From Bacteroidales bacterium UBA5281 (lineage in GTDB: Bacteria; Bacteroidota; Bacteroidia; Bacteroidales; Lentimicrobiaceae): a stretch of DNA of 64,000 bases. The position numbers were made by a program, and so were the translations under genes. Shown here piece by piece: positions 8,960 to 19,240 of the stretch (position 1 is the stretch's first letter; every line of letters starts with the position of its first letter). The notes beneath the pieces are model-generated. The model saw nothing but the letters and a program-made list of their open reading frames with translations. It was not told the DNA's origin and made no database searches. Location: assembly GCA_002410555.1 (NCBI GenBank), contig DHSR01000065.1, positions 6,935 through 70,934 on the forward strand, read 5' to 3'.

Positions 8960-10021
8960 CGAATAGAGATAAAGAACACGTTTAAAATTTTCAATAAAGG
9001 TACTAAATCAACGAAAACAGCCCAAATTTGTTTAAAAAAGTTTGGTGAAATTATGGATTCAGAAAAGAAGTAAAAATTAAATTTCACACTTTAACTCCAT
9101 CTAATCAATGATTTAGGAAATTTCGCACTTTTTCAAACCCAATGTTAAATTTAAGCACATTCCATAATTTTTAAACCGACTTTACCATTTTAAATCATGG
9201 AATTTTTCATGCAATGGACAAAAGTACGAAATAAATAATGAATTTACAAGGTACGGATTTAGAAATCAGTACTTCGCAATCAACTTTATTAGATATATAG
9301 GTAGTTCTATATAACAAAGCTAAACGACTGTATATATGATCTTTATATGTGAATATTATAGTCCGGAAGCAGGACTACAGATAAACAAAATTCAAATATT
9401 TACGCTAAAACGCTCATTATCAGCACTCTATTGCTTTAACAATTTATTAACTCTTACTAAAAATGCATTATTTCTTTACAAATCAAGTATAAAATTTAAT
9501 ACTTCTTTCTATAGATTTCATTGTAAGCTTTAGGTTACCTGGCCACCCGGCTTTAGTCTGATATACTCATTTACAACAGTTATAATTATAATTATTGAAG
9601 ATATTTCGACTTACTTTTAAAGTGCGGCAGGTCAGAATAGGCAAAGCTAAGCAGAATATACGTAAATTATATTTACATTTTGTAAAAGTCTATTTTTATT
9701 TTTCGGCATAAATGTTATTAAAAAAATTAAAAAAGTATGAAATTATTCAATCCATTAATGTTGACCTGATTTATAAATCCCAACCCATTTGATTTGCATA
9801 CGCTTTTATGGCAGTGTATTTTAGCAGCACTAAAATTGTGCATCGCTTTGCCTGTTGCCATATCTCATAATTTACTAATTACCAGCTACATAATCAATTT
9901 TCCTCTTTTCCAGGCCCGGCGTGATATTGACTATTTCTTAGGCTCTCATAGGAGAAAAAGACGTATTTTTCTCATTTTCAATGTGTTACAAACCCTATTA
10001 TTCACACAAAAAAACAACATT
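8960..10021. other. AT-rich gene-free interval upstream of the secreted cluster
   Basis: No coding region is supported here. Short open frames (for example 9336-9533 plus) have no recognisable protein pattern. The stretch is clearly AT-rich and lies between a minus-strand regulator and the first giant secreted gene. Only a short TAGTCC/GGACTA hairpin around 9360-9378 stands out. In-frame codons before 10022 are open back to a TTG at 9794, but they lack a signal peptide and precede a clean ATG plus signal peptide. Confidence 0.6.
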
Positions 10022-13000
10022 ATGAGAAAGCTTTTCACATTATTAATTTTTACCCTCTTTTGGGCGGGAAGTTCCTGGGGTGCTTCAGTAACTATTGGTA
10101 CTGGCACATCAACAGGAAGGTATCCCTTAAATGACTATTTCGCTCATTCAAGTTCCCAGTCTCTTTACCTCGCATCAGAGATTGGCGCTAGTGGTACAAT
10201 TACTAATATTAGATGGTATCGGAATGATGTCGGTGCTAATTCTAATGCAATTGGAACAACAGAAATTTGGTTAATGGAGACCCCCAACTCAGTTTTGACT
10301 GGGACAACCTGGGAAGGCCCGGGTACTTTAGTCGCTACTATTTCAAATATTGACTTAGGTGCAGGTGGGGGATGGCTGGATATTCCAATAAATAGTTTTG
10401 TTTACAACGGAACAGACAATTTACTTGTTTCGGTGCGCACCCAAAATGCTCCATACACACCTCCCCATTCTTATTGGAGATATACATCAACTTCAACAGC
10501 ATATTTAATGAGAGCTGGTAATAGTGATACCCAGAATCCACCGACATTGTATTTGTCTTATTCTCGACCAAATATTCAATTGGAGATGATAGTAGTTGTT
10601 AACGATCCCCCCAATTGTACATCCCTCCTCTCTCCTGCAGATAACGCTACCAATGTGCTATCAACAGCTACACTGAATTGGGCTGAAGCAGGAGGCTTTC
10701 CTACCGGCTATAAATTGTATTTTGGCACAGACAACCCACCTACCAATCTTGTAAATGGCACTGATCTGGGTAATGTAACCACATATGATCCTACTCCGGA
10801 CTTAAGTTATAATACCCCTTATTACTGGAAAGTAGTACCTTACAATGCCAATGGGGATGCAACGGGATGCGCTACATGGTCTTTTACAACCATGGCGGAT
10901 CCAACCATCACTACTTTTCCTTATAGTCAGGGATTTGAAGATGTAACTTTCCCTCCATTAGGCTGGAGCGTAATTGATAACAACGCGGATGGTGATAAAT
11001 GGATTTTGTCAACTACTAATCCAAGAACAGGATTACGGTGTGCAAGAATTTACACAGACTATAACACAACAAATGATGATTACCTTGTTACACCTCCAAT
11101 TGTGTTGAGTGCAAACCAGGAGTTAAAATTTTGGGTCAGGGCAAACAGTACAACTGAGACTGAGACAGAAGAAATATCAATTCTAATGTCAACAACAACT
11201 CCTACACCTGGCGCATTTACAACTGTGTTGTTGCCATCTACTCCAGTTGTTACAACTTCATATGTAGAATACACCATTAATTTAAGTGCTTACACTGGTA
11301 CTGTTTATATTTCATTCACACGAAAAGATACTCCAGCAGACGGGTGGTATTTACATCTGGATGATGTCCTGATCAGGGATATACCTTCTGCACCGGTTTT
11401 CGCAATTACCCCGCCTTCTAAAGATTTTGGAACAGTAGGTGTCGGTGAATCACTTTCGCAGGTATTCACCATTTCAAATACAGGTGCAGGTACACTTATC
11501 ATAGACCCTGCAATTTCCATTTCAGGCACCAATGCTGATCAGTTTATACTTACTGATGGCAATACTTATCCACTGAGTTTGACCGTCGGGCAATCAGCAA
11601 CCGTAAGTGTTGCATTTATGCCAACTTCGGAAGGCGTGAAAAATGCCAACCTTATTATCGTGGATAATTTAGGTGCCAAAACAAGCAATAGTGTGCCATT
11701 AACCGGTACCGGATTTGAGCGACCGGCAGGATCTACCTGTGGGAATCCTTATGAAGTCACTTCCCTGCCATTCAATTATACAGGTACTACCGAAGGCTAT
11801 GGCGATGACTACGATAGAACATGGGTTGCCCCCGCCAGCTATTACATCACCGGCGATGATATGGTATTTGAGTTTACCCTGGCTGCTCCATCGTACCTAA
11901 GTGGCAGTATTTCCACGACGTTAACTTACCCTGGACTTATTATTACACAGGACTGCCCTGATCTATTGGCACCAGCAGCAGTTCTTGCTTCGGCAACCGC
12001 TTCCGGATCTTCTGCTTCCTTCAGCGATGTACTTTTGCCAGCAGGTACTTACTTTGCAATTGTATCAAGCTGGACTACACCTCAGTCCATTGACTTCACC
12101 CTGAATCTATCTGCAGTTGAGGCGCAATTCGGCACCCTGCGCGGTGAAATTACCGATTGCTACTCCAATGCACTTTTAGAGGGCGTATCTGTAACTGCTG
12201 GTTCTTTGTCTACTACTACGGATATAGATGGTTATTATGAATTTCAGGATGTTCCTGTTGGCACCTACGATATAGTTACCAGCCTTTCTGGTTATGTTAA
12301 TAAAACAACCAGTGGAGTCGAGGTATTGAATGGCCAAATAACCAACCAGAATATCTGTATGAATGTTTATCTTGATCCTCCGTTGAACCTTCAGGCAAGT
12401 GTTACCAGTCAGGATGTGCAACTAACATGGAATGCTCCAGGTGATTTGCCTGATACAGAAGAATTAATTTACGACAATGACATTGTCACAGGCGCATATT
12501 CATATGAGGGTGCAACAATGGCAATTCATATGTCACCTCAGGGTCCATGTAAAATTCTCACTTTGAAATACTATACCACCACACAACTTGGTGATAATAC
12601 ATTCAATGCGGAAGTATATAACTGGGATGAAATTGCCAACACACCTGGTACAACTTTACTATATGAAGTTGGTGCTACTGCTGTTGATGAAAATTGGATG
12701 GATATAGATATTTCAAGTCAGAATATTACCGTCAGCGGAGATTTCGTAGTAGGATTCGGTTCTATAAATGCTACAACCTTTTTAGGTTATGATACGAACC
12801 TTGACAATGGCCGAATATGGGACTATGATGGTACTGCATGGACTGAATGGATTGAAGCATATCTAATCCGTGCTGTTGTTGAGTATAGTGATGGTTCAAG
12901 GCAATTATTAAGTGCTACCCCATCTTCCAGTTCAAAATACGCTCCTATTACCAATTTGATGTCCAAACATGAAATAATAAGTGGAGAAATTTCTGCTAAT

Positions 13001-15367
13001 ATGAAATTAACGCCCACAAATATCGCTGGAGTTCAAATTGAAAAGAGTATTAAACGCAATGCAATTACTCCTATTAATAATAAAGCAAATCGGTCTGCTA
13101 ACTCAAACAACCAAAGTCTTGAAAATACAGATAATGGGCGTGCAACATTGTCCACTCTTACTGGTTACAATGTATATCGCGATGGAGACGAGATTATCCA
13201 CAATATTAACCCATTGCCGCTGCTATACAATGACCTTAACTTACCTGCAGGTATTTACAGTTACACAGTGACTGCCCAGTATCTGGAAGGTGAATCTTCA
13301 CCTGCAGGACCTGTTTTAGCAGAAGTTATTACCTGCCAGGCTCCAATTGATCTTACGGTAAATGTTACCACAAATTCAGCCGTGCTTTCATGGACACCAC
13401 AAGGAAGTGCAACTACCTGGGATGTAGAATGGGGTGAAATAGGATTTATACCCGGCGCCGGCACCATGCTGAACGTCAACAATCCTACCACTACAATCAC
13501 CGGTCTGACTTCAGGCGGCCAATATGAATTTTATGTAAGATCATATTGCAGTTCTACCGATCAGAGTTACTGGATTGGTCCGAAAACATTCAGGACCCAC
13601 TTCTTCGAGTGTCCTGTTGGATCTACTGCTGAGCTTGAAACTTGCGGTGATGATACCAATGGCGGATGTAATATGGACGTACCAGTCTTCGGATCAATCA
13701 GTCTTGGCGAAACCATTTGCGGTACAAGCTGGCATAGTACTACTAGTCGTGATACGGATTGGTTTGAATTCACACTTACTGCAACTACGGTTGTTACCAT
13801 AACAGGTACCGGTGATTTCGACATTGTTGTTGGATTTATTGCTTCACCTTGTCCTGTCACAGAATTTATCGATTATGGTTCAGCATTGGCCGGTGGAACA
13901 GCTTCTGTTACCACACAGCTTGATGCAGGCACTTATTATGCTTTTGTAGCACCACAGTTTACAGGTATTTTTGCCTGTGGTGAAGGCGATAGGTACCAGG
14001 TAACCTTAACCGGTACAACCTGCCTTGACATACCAACAGCACTTGGTGCGGCCAATATCACCCAAACATCAGCCGACCTGAGTTGGACCTCAGCCGGTTC
14101 ATTATGGAATATTGAATACGGTGTTACAGGATTTACACAGGGAAATGGAACTTTGGTATCTGGTCTTACATCACCAGCTTATTCACCTAATGATCTTGTT
14201 GGATCTCAATCCTACACGTATTATGTGCAGACTGATTGCGGCACTGATGTAGGTGCATGGTCAGCACCATATACTTTCTCAACTGCCTGCGATCCGATAG
14301 GATTGCCATGGGTTGAAAACTTTGATGCTGTTACAGCCCCTGCTATTCCAATATGCATGTCAGTTACCGATGATAATGACGATGCTGTTAAATGGGTAAC
14401 TTCAACCAGTTCCCCATTGTCTGCTCCCAATGCCATGCGTATAAGTTACAATTCTACTCTTGCCATGGATGACTGGTTCTTCTCTCCTGGATTGAACCTG
14501 GTTCCCGGCACTTACAATGTAAGTTTCTTTTACAGAAGCTCTGGAGCCTCCTTCCCGGAAGCACTCGAAGTTAAATGGGGTACAGCTCCCAACGCTGCCG
14601 GAATGACCAGTGCAGCCATTTTTGACAATGGTAACATAGTTAACTCAATTTTTGCTGAAGGTACAGGTACAATAGCTATCAGTACTGCCGGAGTTTATTA
14701 TGTTGGATGGCATGGTTATAGCGATGCTGATCAATTCTACCTTATGGTAGATGACATCTCCATTACTGAGGCCCCTGCCACCAAAACCCTCAACCTTACA
14801 GGCATTATGCTGGAAGGCCTTTATGATGGAAGTGGTACCATGCGCCAGGCATTCAATGAAACAGGCCCTCAGTTTGGCGCAGGCATTGCTGATGAAATTA
14901 CAGTGGAACTGCATGCTGCTGCAGATTATGGTACTACTGTTCACACTGTAAACAATGTGATGTTGAGTACCAGCGGTATGGCTACCATTGATGATCTACC
15001 AGGCACCTTTGATGGAGATTATTATATCACCATCAGACACCGCAACTCCATTGAAACCACATCGGCTACTGCCGTTTCGTTTGCCGGAAGCATCATTAAC
15101 CAAAGCTATGCTGCCCCTGCAGATGTTTATGGAGCAAATCTCGTTCAAATGATAGATGGATATTATGCCATCTATGGAGGCGATGTTAATCAGGATGGAC
15201 AAGTTGAAGGACTTGATGCCGGTGATATTGAAAACGGTGTCAATCTTTTTCTCAGAGGTTATTTGACAATTGACGTTGACGGCAGTGGAGGTCTTGATAC
15301 CAACGATTTCACCATCTGGGAAAACAACAATAATAACTTTGTGAAAAGAATAATTCCAGTTCCTTAA
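10022..15367 (+). CDS. Giant secreted multidomain protein with dockerin-like C-terminal module (P1)
   Basis: The 1,781-residue product begins at the ATG at 10022, which gives a clean signal peptide ending near SSWGAS. In approximate order it carries: a beta-sandwich region (1-190), FN3-like domain (193-290), MAM-like choice-of-anchor J domain (298-457), ASPM/Hydin-like choice-of-anchor D (457-565), a bacterial pre-peptidase-like domain (570-695), CarboxypepD regulatory-like domain (703-783), further FN3-like domains (about 1103-1193 and 1340-1415), a second pre-peptidase-like domain (~1195-1337), and a second choice-of-anchor J (1420-1585). The last ~195 residues form the module shared with the products starting at 19655, 22634 and 26584. 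Its second calcium loop is degenerate. No catalytic motif is visible, so an adhesive or structural surface role is inferred. Confidence 0.8.
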   Translation: MRKLFTLLIFTLFWAGSSWGASVTIGTGTSTGRYPLNDYFAHSSSQSLYLASEIGASGTITNIRWYRNDVGANSNAIGTTEIWLMETPNSVLTGTTWEGPGTLVATISNIDLGAGGGWLDIPINSFVYNGTDNLLVSVRTQNAPYTPPHSYWRYTSTSTAYLMRAGNSDTQNPPTLYLSYSRPNIQLEMIVVVNDPPNCTSLLSPADNATNVLSTATLNWAEAGGFPTGYKLYFGTDNPPTNLVNGTDLGNVTTYDPTPDLSYNTPYYWKVVPYNANGDATGCATWSFTTMADPTITTFPYSQGFEDVTFPPLGWSVIDNNADGDKWILSTTNPRTGLRCARIYTDYNTTNDDYLVTPPIVLSANQELKFWVRANSTTETETEEISILMSTTTPTPGAFTTVLLPSTPVVTTSYVEYTINLSAYTGTVYISFTRKDTPADGWYLHLDDVLIRDIPSAPVFAITPPSKDFGTVGVGESLSQVFTISNTGAGTLIIDPAISISGTNADQFILTDGNTYPLSLTVGQSATVSVAFMPTSEGVKNANLIIVDNLGAKTSNSVPLTGTGFERPAGSTCGNPYEVTSLPFNYTGTTEGYGDDYDRTWVAPASYYITGDDMVFEFTLAAPSYLSGSISTTLTYPGLIITQDCPDLLAPAAVLASATASGSSASFSDVLLPAGTYFAIVSSWTTPQSIDFTLNLSAVEAQFGTLRGEITDCYSNALLEGVSVTAGSLSTTTDIDGYYEFQDVPVGTYDIVTSLSGYVNKTTSGVEVLNGQITNQNICMNVYLDPPLNLQASVTSQDVQLTWNAPGDLPDTEELIYDNDIVTGAYSYEGATMAIHMSPQGPCKILTLKYYTTTQLGDNTFNAEVYNWDEIANTPGTTLLYEVGATAVDENWMDIDISSQNITVSGDFVVGFGSINATTFLGYDTNLDNGRIWDYDGTAWTEWIEAYLIRAVVEYSDGSRQLLSATPSSSSKYAPITNLMSKHEIISGEISANMKLTPTNIAGVQIEKSIKRNAITPINNKANRSANSNNQSLENTDNGRATLSTLTGYNVYRDGDEIIHNINPLPLLYNDLNLPAGIYSYTVTAQYLEGESSPAGPVLAEVITCQAPIDLTVNVTTNSAVLSWTPQGSATTWDVEWGEIGFIPGAGTMLNVNNPTTTITGLTSGGQYEFYVRSYCSSTDQSYWIGPKTFRTHFFECPVGSTAELETCGDDTNGGCNMDVPVFGSISLGETICGTSWHSTTSRDTDWFEFTLTATTVVTITGTGDFDIVVGFIASPCPVTEFIDYGSALAGGTASVTTQLDAGTYYAFVAPQFTGIFACGEGDRYQVTLTGTTCLDIPTALGAANITQTSADLSWTSAGSLWNIEYGVTGFTQGNGTLVSGLTSPAYSPNDLVGSQSYTYYVQTDCGTDVGAWSAPYTFSTACDPIGLPWVENFDAVTAPAIPICMSVTDDNDDAVKWVTSTSSPLSAPNAMRISYNSTLAMDDWFFSPGLNLVPGTYNVSFFYRSSGASFPEALEVKWGTAPNAAGMTSAAIFDNGNIVNSIFAEGTGTIAISTAGVYYVGWHGYSDADQFYLMVDDISITEAPATKTLNLTGIMLEGLYDGSGTMRQAFNETGPQFGAGIADEITVELHAAADYGTTVHTVNNVMLSTSGMATIDDLPGTFDGDYYITIRHRNSIETTSATAVSFAGSIINQSYAAPADVYGANLVQMIDGYYAIYGGDVNQDGQVEGLDAGDIENGVNLFLRGYLTIDVDGSGGLDTNDFTIWENNNNNFVKRIIPVP

Positions 15368-15381
15368 TTTTTCGAGAGAAT

Positions 15382-15401
15382 CCCCTCTGGAATCAGAGGG
15401 G
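15382..15401 (+). terminator. Hairpin terminator after P1
   Basis: A perfect 8-bp stem CCCCTCTG (15382-15389) and CAGAGGGG (15394-15401) with a GAAT loop, followed by a pyrimidine-rich tail. Confidence 0.75.
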
Positions 15402-15462
15402 TACTTTCCTTTAAATAAGTTAATCTTCAATCAATCAATTTAACAACCAAAAACGATCAATT

Positions 15463-18400
15463 ATGAGAAAACTAATCACTCACCTTATCAAAGTACTACC
15501 ATTGCTGATACTAATGTTCAGCACATCAACGGTAGACGCTCAAAGACCTTTTAGTCCGCTGGCTTTGCAGGATTTTGAGACAACGATTCGAAATGTAATT
15601 CCAACTACTGAAAGTCCCTATCGTGTAGACTTCGATATTTTCTTATTGGACACAGATCCAGAACAGGATCTTGTTCTCGCTGGATACCAAGCTGGAATCT
15701 ACATAAATCCTGCTATTTTTCAGCCAGGTGCGGATGTTACTGTTAGTTTACTTACAAGTGGACCTAACTCCAATTTACCAATAAATCAACGTCCTATTGC
15801 TATTGAATACGAACCAGCTATCAATTTAATTAAAATAGCTGGCCGAGTTCCTCCTGGCCCAGGCTATCCAACCGGGCCTGATACTTACCAACCTTCTGGT
15901 GCCATCATTATGACTACTGGTTTAGGTACCAAGATTTGCAAAGTTAGAGTTGTGAGTTCATTACCTTTTACCCCAAATTCATTTACAAATCTTGAGTTTC
16001 AATCTTCCGAGGTTTTAGTTCCACTTTATGCTACAAGGGTTGCACATTATGATTACACAAATGCAACCATTGTTTATAATCCAGATACTGAAGAATATCA
16101 ATGGGGAGTACCACCATTAAACGTACAGCTTGATGTTGTTCCAGGCGATGTTGGAGAACCCGGTACCAATGCCCATGTATACGAGAACCCCATACTTAAT
16201 CCCGCAGCCGCCCCTACCGCTTTTAATGTAACCGGTGGTGGAAGCTATTGCGAAGGTTCGGCTGGTTTACCGGTTGGTCTGGATGATTCAGAGCTGGATG
16301 TTACCTACGAGTTGCTTTTGGATGGTGCTTCTCTGGTTCCGGCAGTTACTGCAGCCGGTACGGGTGATGCCATTAGCTTTGGTAACCAACTTGAAGGTGT
16401 ATATACCGTTGTTGGTACTAGTGCAGGTGGAAGCACTACCATGACAGGTTCTGCCGTTATCACAGAAGACCCGCTGGTTACTTCAACGGTAACGCTTAGT
16501 GCCAGTGCCACCGAGGTGTGTGCAGGTACAGAAGTTACCTTTACAGCCACACCAACCAATGGTGGTGATGCACCTTTTTACACCTGGTATGTTAATGGTG
16601 CAAGTGTTCCAACAGCAACAGCAGCAACCTATACCTATGCTCCCGCAAATAATGATCAGGTATATGTTGTGCTGACTCCTGACCAACTGTGTACTGCAGG
16701 TGATGCTACATCTGACATCATTACCATGATTGTGAATCCGGTCAGCACCGAAGAATTTGTGGTTGATGCCTGCGATACCTACACATGGGATCTCAATGGA
16801 GAAACCTATACCGTCAGCGGAGATTATACTTTTGTAGAGGGGTGTGTCACAAACATCCTGCATTTGACCATAACTCCTAGCAGCACAGAAGAATTTACAG
16901 AAGCTGCCTGTGATGAATACACCTGGGATGTCAATGATGTGACTTATACCGAGAGCGGTGATTACGAATATGTTGACGGATGTGTTACCTATATTCTGCA
17001 CCTGACCATAACACCGAGTGGAACCAATGAATTTACGGTAACTGCGTGTGATGAATACTTCTGGGCAGTAAGTGGTGAAACATACACTGTTAGTGGAGAT
17101 TATGAATTCATTAATGACTGCTCAACCAACATTCTACATCTTACCATCATTCCAAGCAGTACTGAAGAATTTACTGAAGCTGCCTGCGATGAGTTTACCT
17201 GGATCATCAATGGTGAGACTTATACCGAAAGTGGTGATTACCAATACGTTGAGGATTGTGTAACCTATATCCTACATCTGACCATCACTCCAAGCAGCAC
17301 TGAAGAATTTACTGAAGCTGCCTGTGATGAATACACCTGGGATGTCAACGATGAGACTTATACTACAAGCGGTGATTACGAATATGTTGAGGGATGTGTT
17401 ACATATATCCTGCATCTGACCATTACACAAAGCAGCACCATGGAACATATGGCAGTTGCCTGTGATGAATACACCTGGGATCTCAATGGCGAGACTTATA
17501 CCGAGAGCGGTGATTACGAATATGTTGAGGGATGTGTTACTCATATTCTGCAACTGACCATTACCCCGAGCAGCACCGAGGAATTTTACGTAACGGCAGT
17601 TGATTCTTATACATGGGATATTAATGGTGAAACATATACCGTTAGCGGTGATTACGAATATGTTGAAGGATGTGTTACCTATATCCTGCATCTGACCATT
17701 ACTACTGTTCCCTGCCCTGACATTTCAACCTGGAACGGAAGCGTAAGCAGCGATTGGTTTGATGCTGCCAACTGGACACCAGAAGCTCTTCCATGCGAAA
17801 CAACGGCTGTGACCATTCCTGGTGGATGCCCGAATTACCCAACACTTCTTCCTCCAACCCGCGCAGTTGATTGTTATGTAACGATTAATGCACTTACCAT
17901 TAATGATGGTGGTTCATTGATTGGACAGCAGCATCTCTGTGTGAACAGTGATGTAGTTGTTGAACGCTCAATTTCAAACTCAAACTTCCACTTGATTGGA
18001 TCACCCGTAGATGATGTTACTTTCGGAGATGTATTCCTTCCCCAATACTGGTTCGATGTATGGGCCCGTGAATATAACGAAGCCACCGGAGACTGGGAAA
18101 ACCGTTTCATCGCTGATCATCTCGAGGTAGGTCTCGGCTATTCAGTACAAATGGCCATTGCCCCACAAACGGCAACCTTTACCGGAGCACTCAATACAAT
18201 GGATGTATCCCGCACACTGATGAACACTAACCCAAGTGGTGATGTTAACCGCGTTGGCTGGAATCTGCTTGGCAACCCATTCCCATCAGCCATTGACTGG
18301 GATGTATTCTCATCAGGTGACTATGACGCTCAGGTTGCAGTATGGGACGAAGCCGGTGCCGGAAACTATATTTACTGGAACGGAACTGTTGGTAGCCTTA

Positions 18401-19176
18401 CCGATGGTATTATCCCTGCCCAGAATGGTTTCTTCGTAAAAACAGCTACCGATGGCGCAAGCCTGACCATTCCATTGGCAGCACAGGTGCACAGCCCCAT
18501 GACACTCTATAAGAATGCCGTGACAAATGCTCTTGAACTGCGTGCCAATGGCAACAATTACTACGATGCTACCTACGTTCACTTCAACAATTATGCTACC
18601 GCTGGTTTTGACAGCAAGTATGATGCATTCAAATTAGCAGGACTTGAATCAGCTCCTCAATTGTACAGCATCGCTGGCTACAAACTCAGCATCAACGAAC
18701 TTCCCTTCGAAGGTAACGAGATTGTTAAGGTAGGTTTCACATGCGGCGTTGCAGGAACCTATAGTGTGACTGCTTCCGGTATGGAAAGTTTCAGTGGGTC
18801 AACCCCAATTCTTCTCGAAGACGTGAAACTTAACATATTCCAGGATTTGAGGCAAAATCCTGTCTACAGCTTCAATTATCAGCCAGGAGACAACGAAAAC
18901 CGTTTCAATCTGCACTTCAAATCTTCAACCGGATTGGTTGATGGTCCCAACATGGGTATTTCGGTTTACAGCCATGATCACACTGTTGTAATTACCAATA
19001 CCACTGGTCTGAGCGGTGACGTTCGCATTTTTGACCTTGCCGGACGCGAATTACTGAATACCAACATAGGCTCCTCAACCACCACGCGCATTCCTATGCA
19101 AGTGAGCTTAGGCACCTATGTAGTTAAGGTAATCACTGCATCGGGAACCGTTAACCAAAAAGTATTCATCCACTAA
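15463..19176 (+). CDS. Giant secreted repeat protein with T9SS sorting domain (P2)
   Basis: The 1,237-residue product has a signal peptide (VDAQ cleavage near residue 27) and an N-terminal adhesin-like region (~28-240). An Ig-like/PKD-like region follows at ~245-427. Then come seven consecutive 46-residue repeats encoded by 16744-17709. Each repeat follows the plan ACDxYxW...YTxSGDYxxVxxCVTxILxLTI. A large beta-rich region with GNPFPSAIDWD follows. The last ~75 residues are a type A T9SS C-terminal sorting domain (VRIFDLAGRELL then GTYVVKVITASGTVNQKVFIH), which predicts export through the outer membrane and attachment or release. No enzyme motif is seen. Adhesion or matrix function is inferred. 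It sits 95 bp after P1. Confidence 0.85.
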   Translation: MRKLITHLIKVLPLLILMFSTSTVDAQRPFSPLALQDFETTIRNVIPTTESPYRVDFDIFLLDTDPEQDLVLAGYQAGIYINPAIFQPGADVTVSLLTSGPNSNLPINQRPIAIEYEPAINLIKIAGRVPPGPGYPTGPDTYQPSGAIIMTTGLGTKICKVRVVSSLPFTPNSFTNLEFQSSEVLVPLYATRVAHYDYTNATIVYNPDTEEYQWGVPPLNVQLDVVPGDVGEPGTNAHVYENPILNPAAAPTAFNVTGGGSYCEGSAGLPVGLDDSELDVTYELLLDGASLVPAVTAAGTGDAISFGNQLEGVYTVVGTSAGGSTTMTGSAVITEDPLVTSTVTLSASATEVCAGTEVTFTATPTNGGDAPFYTWYVNGASVPTATAATYTYAPANNDQVYVVLTPDQLCTAGDATSDIITMIVNPVSTEEFVVDACDTYTWDLNGETYTVSGDYTFVEGCVTNILHLTITPSSTEEFTEAACDEYTWDVNDVTYTESGDYEYVDGCVTYILHLTITPSGTNEFTVTACDEYFWAVSGETYTVSGDYEFINDCSTNILHLTIIPSSTEEFTEAACDEFTWIINGETYTESGDYQYVEDCVTYILHLTITPSSTEEFTEAACDEYTWDVNDETYTTSGDYEYVEGCVTYILHLTITQSSTMEHMAVACDEYTWDLNGETYTESGDYEYVEGCVTHILQLTITPSSTEEFYVTAVDSYTWDINGETYTVSGDYEYVEGCVTYILHLTITTVPCPDISTWNGSVSSDWFDAANWTPEALPCETTAVTIPGGCPNYPTLLPPTRAVDCYVTINALTINDGGSLIGQQHLCVNSDVVVERSISNSNFHLIGSPVDDVTFGDVFLPQYWFDVWAREYNEATGDWENRFIADHLEVGLGYSVQMAIAPQTATFTGALNTMDVSRTLMNTNPSGDVNRVGWNLLGNPFPSAIDWDVFSSGDYDAQVAVWDEAGAGNYIYWNGTVGSLTDGIIPAQNGFFVKTATDGASLTIPLAAQVHSPMTLYKNAVTNALELRANGNNYYDATYVHFNNYATAGFDSKYDAFKLAGLESAPQLYSIAGYKLSINELPFEGNEIVKVGFTCGVAGTYSVTASGMESFSGSTPILLEDVKLNIFQDLRQNPVYSFNYQPGDNENRFNLHFKSSTGLVDGPNMGISVYSHDHTVVITNTTGLSGDVRIFDLAGRELLNTNIGSSTTTRIPMQVSLGTYVVKVITASGTVNQKVFIH
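16744..17709 (+). repeat. Seven in-frame 138-bp repeats in P2
   Basis: Seven exactly 138-bp units (966 bp in total) encode 46-residue repeats. Repeats 1-6 have two cysteines, one in the ACDxY motif and one in the CVT or CST motif. Repeat 7 has lost the first (AVDSY). Constant unit length with sequence drift suggests old tandem duplication under selection. Confidence 0.9.
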
Positions 19177-19184
19177 ACCAATTC

Positions 19185-19210
19185 TTCCCCGGCCTTTACC
19201 GGCCGGGGAA
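19185..19210 (+). terminator. Hairpin terminator after P2
   Basis: A perfect 10-bp stem TTCCCCGGCC (19185-19194) and GGCCGGGGAA (19201-19210) with a 6-nt loop. Confidence 0.8.
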
Positions 19211-19240
19211 TACATTTACAAACTTAAAAATCACTCAAAT

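Noticed and set aside
9336..9533. 65-codon plus-strand open frame in the AT-rich gap
   Set aside because: The composition is that of AT-rich spacer, no domain, signal peptide or neighbour supports it.
9794..10021. N-terminal extension of the first giant secreted protein from a TTG
   Set aside because: The extension would bury the clear signal peptide that begins at the ATG at 10022.
16483..17691. Cys/Ile-rich minus-strand open frames with repeats (16483-17001 and 17272-17691)
   Set aside because: They are antisense shadows of the 138-bp repeats in P2, so the repeat pattern is inherited and not evidence of coding.
16744..17709. Possible CRISPR array or mobile repeat in P2
   Set aside because: The 138-bp units are in frame, contiguous and encode a consistent protein repeat.
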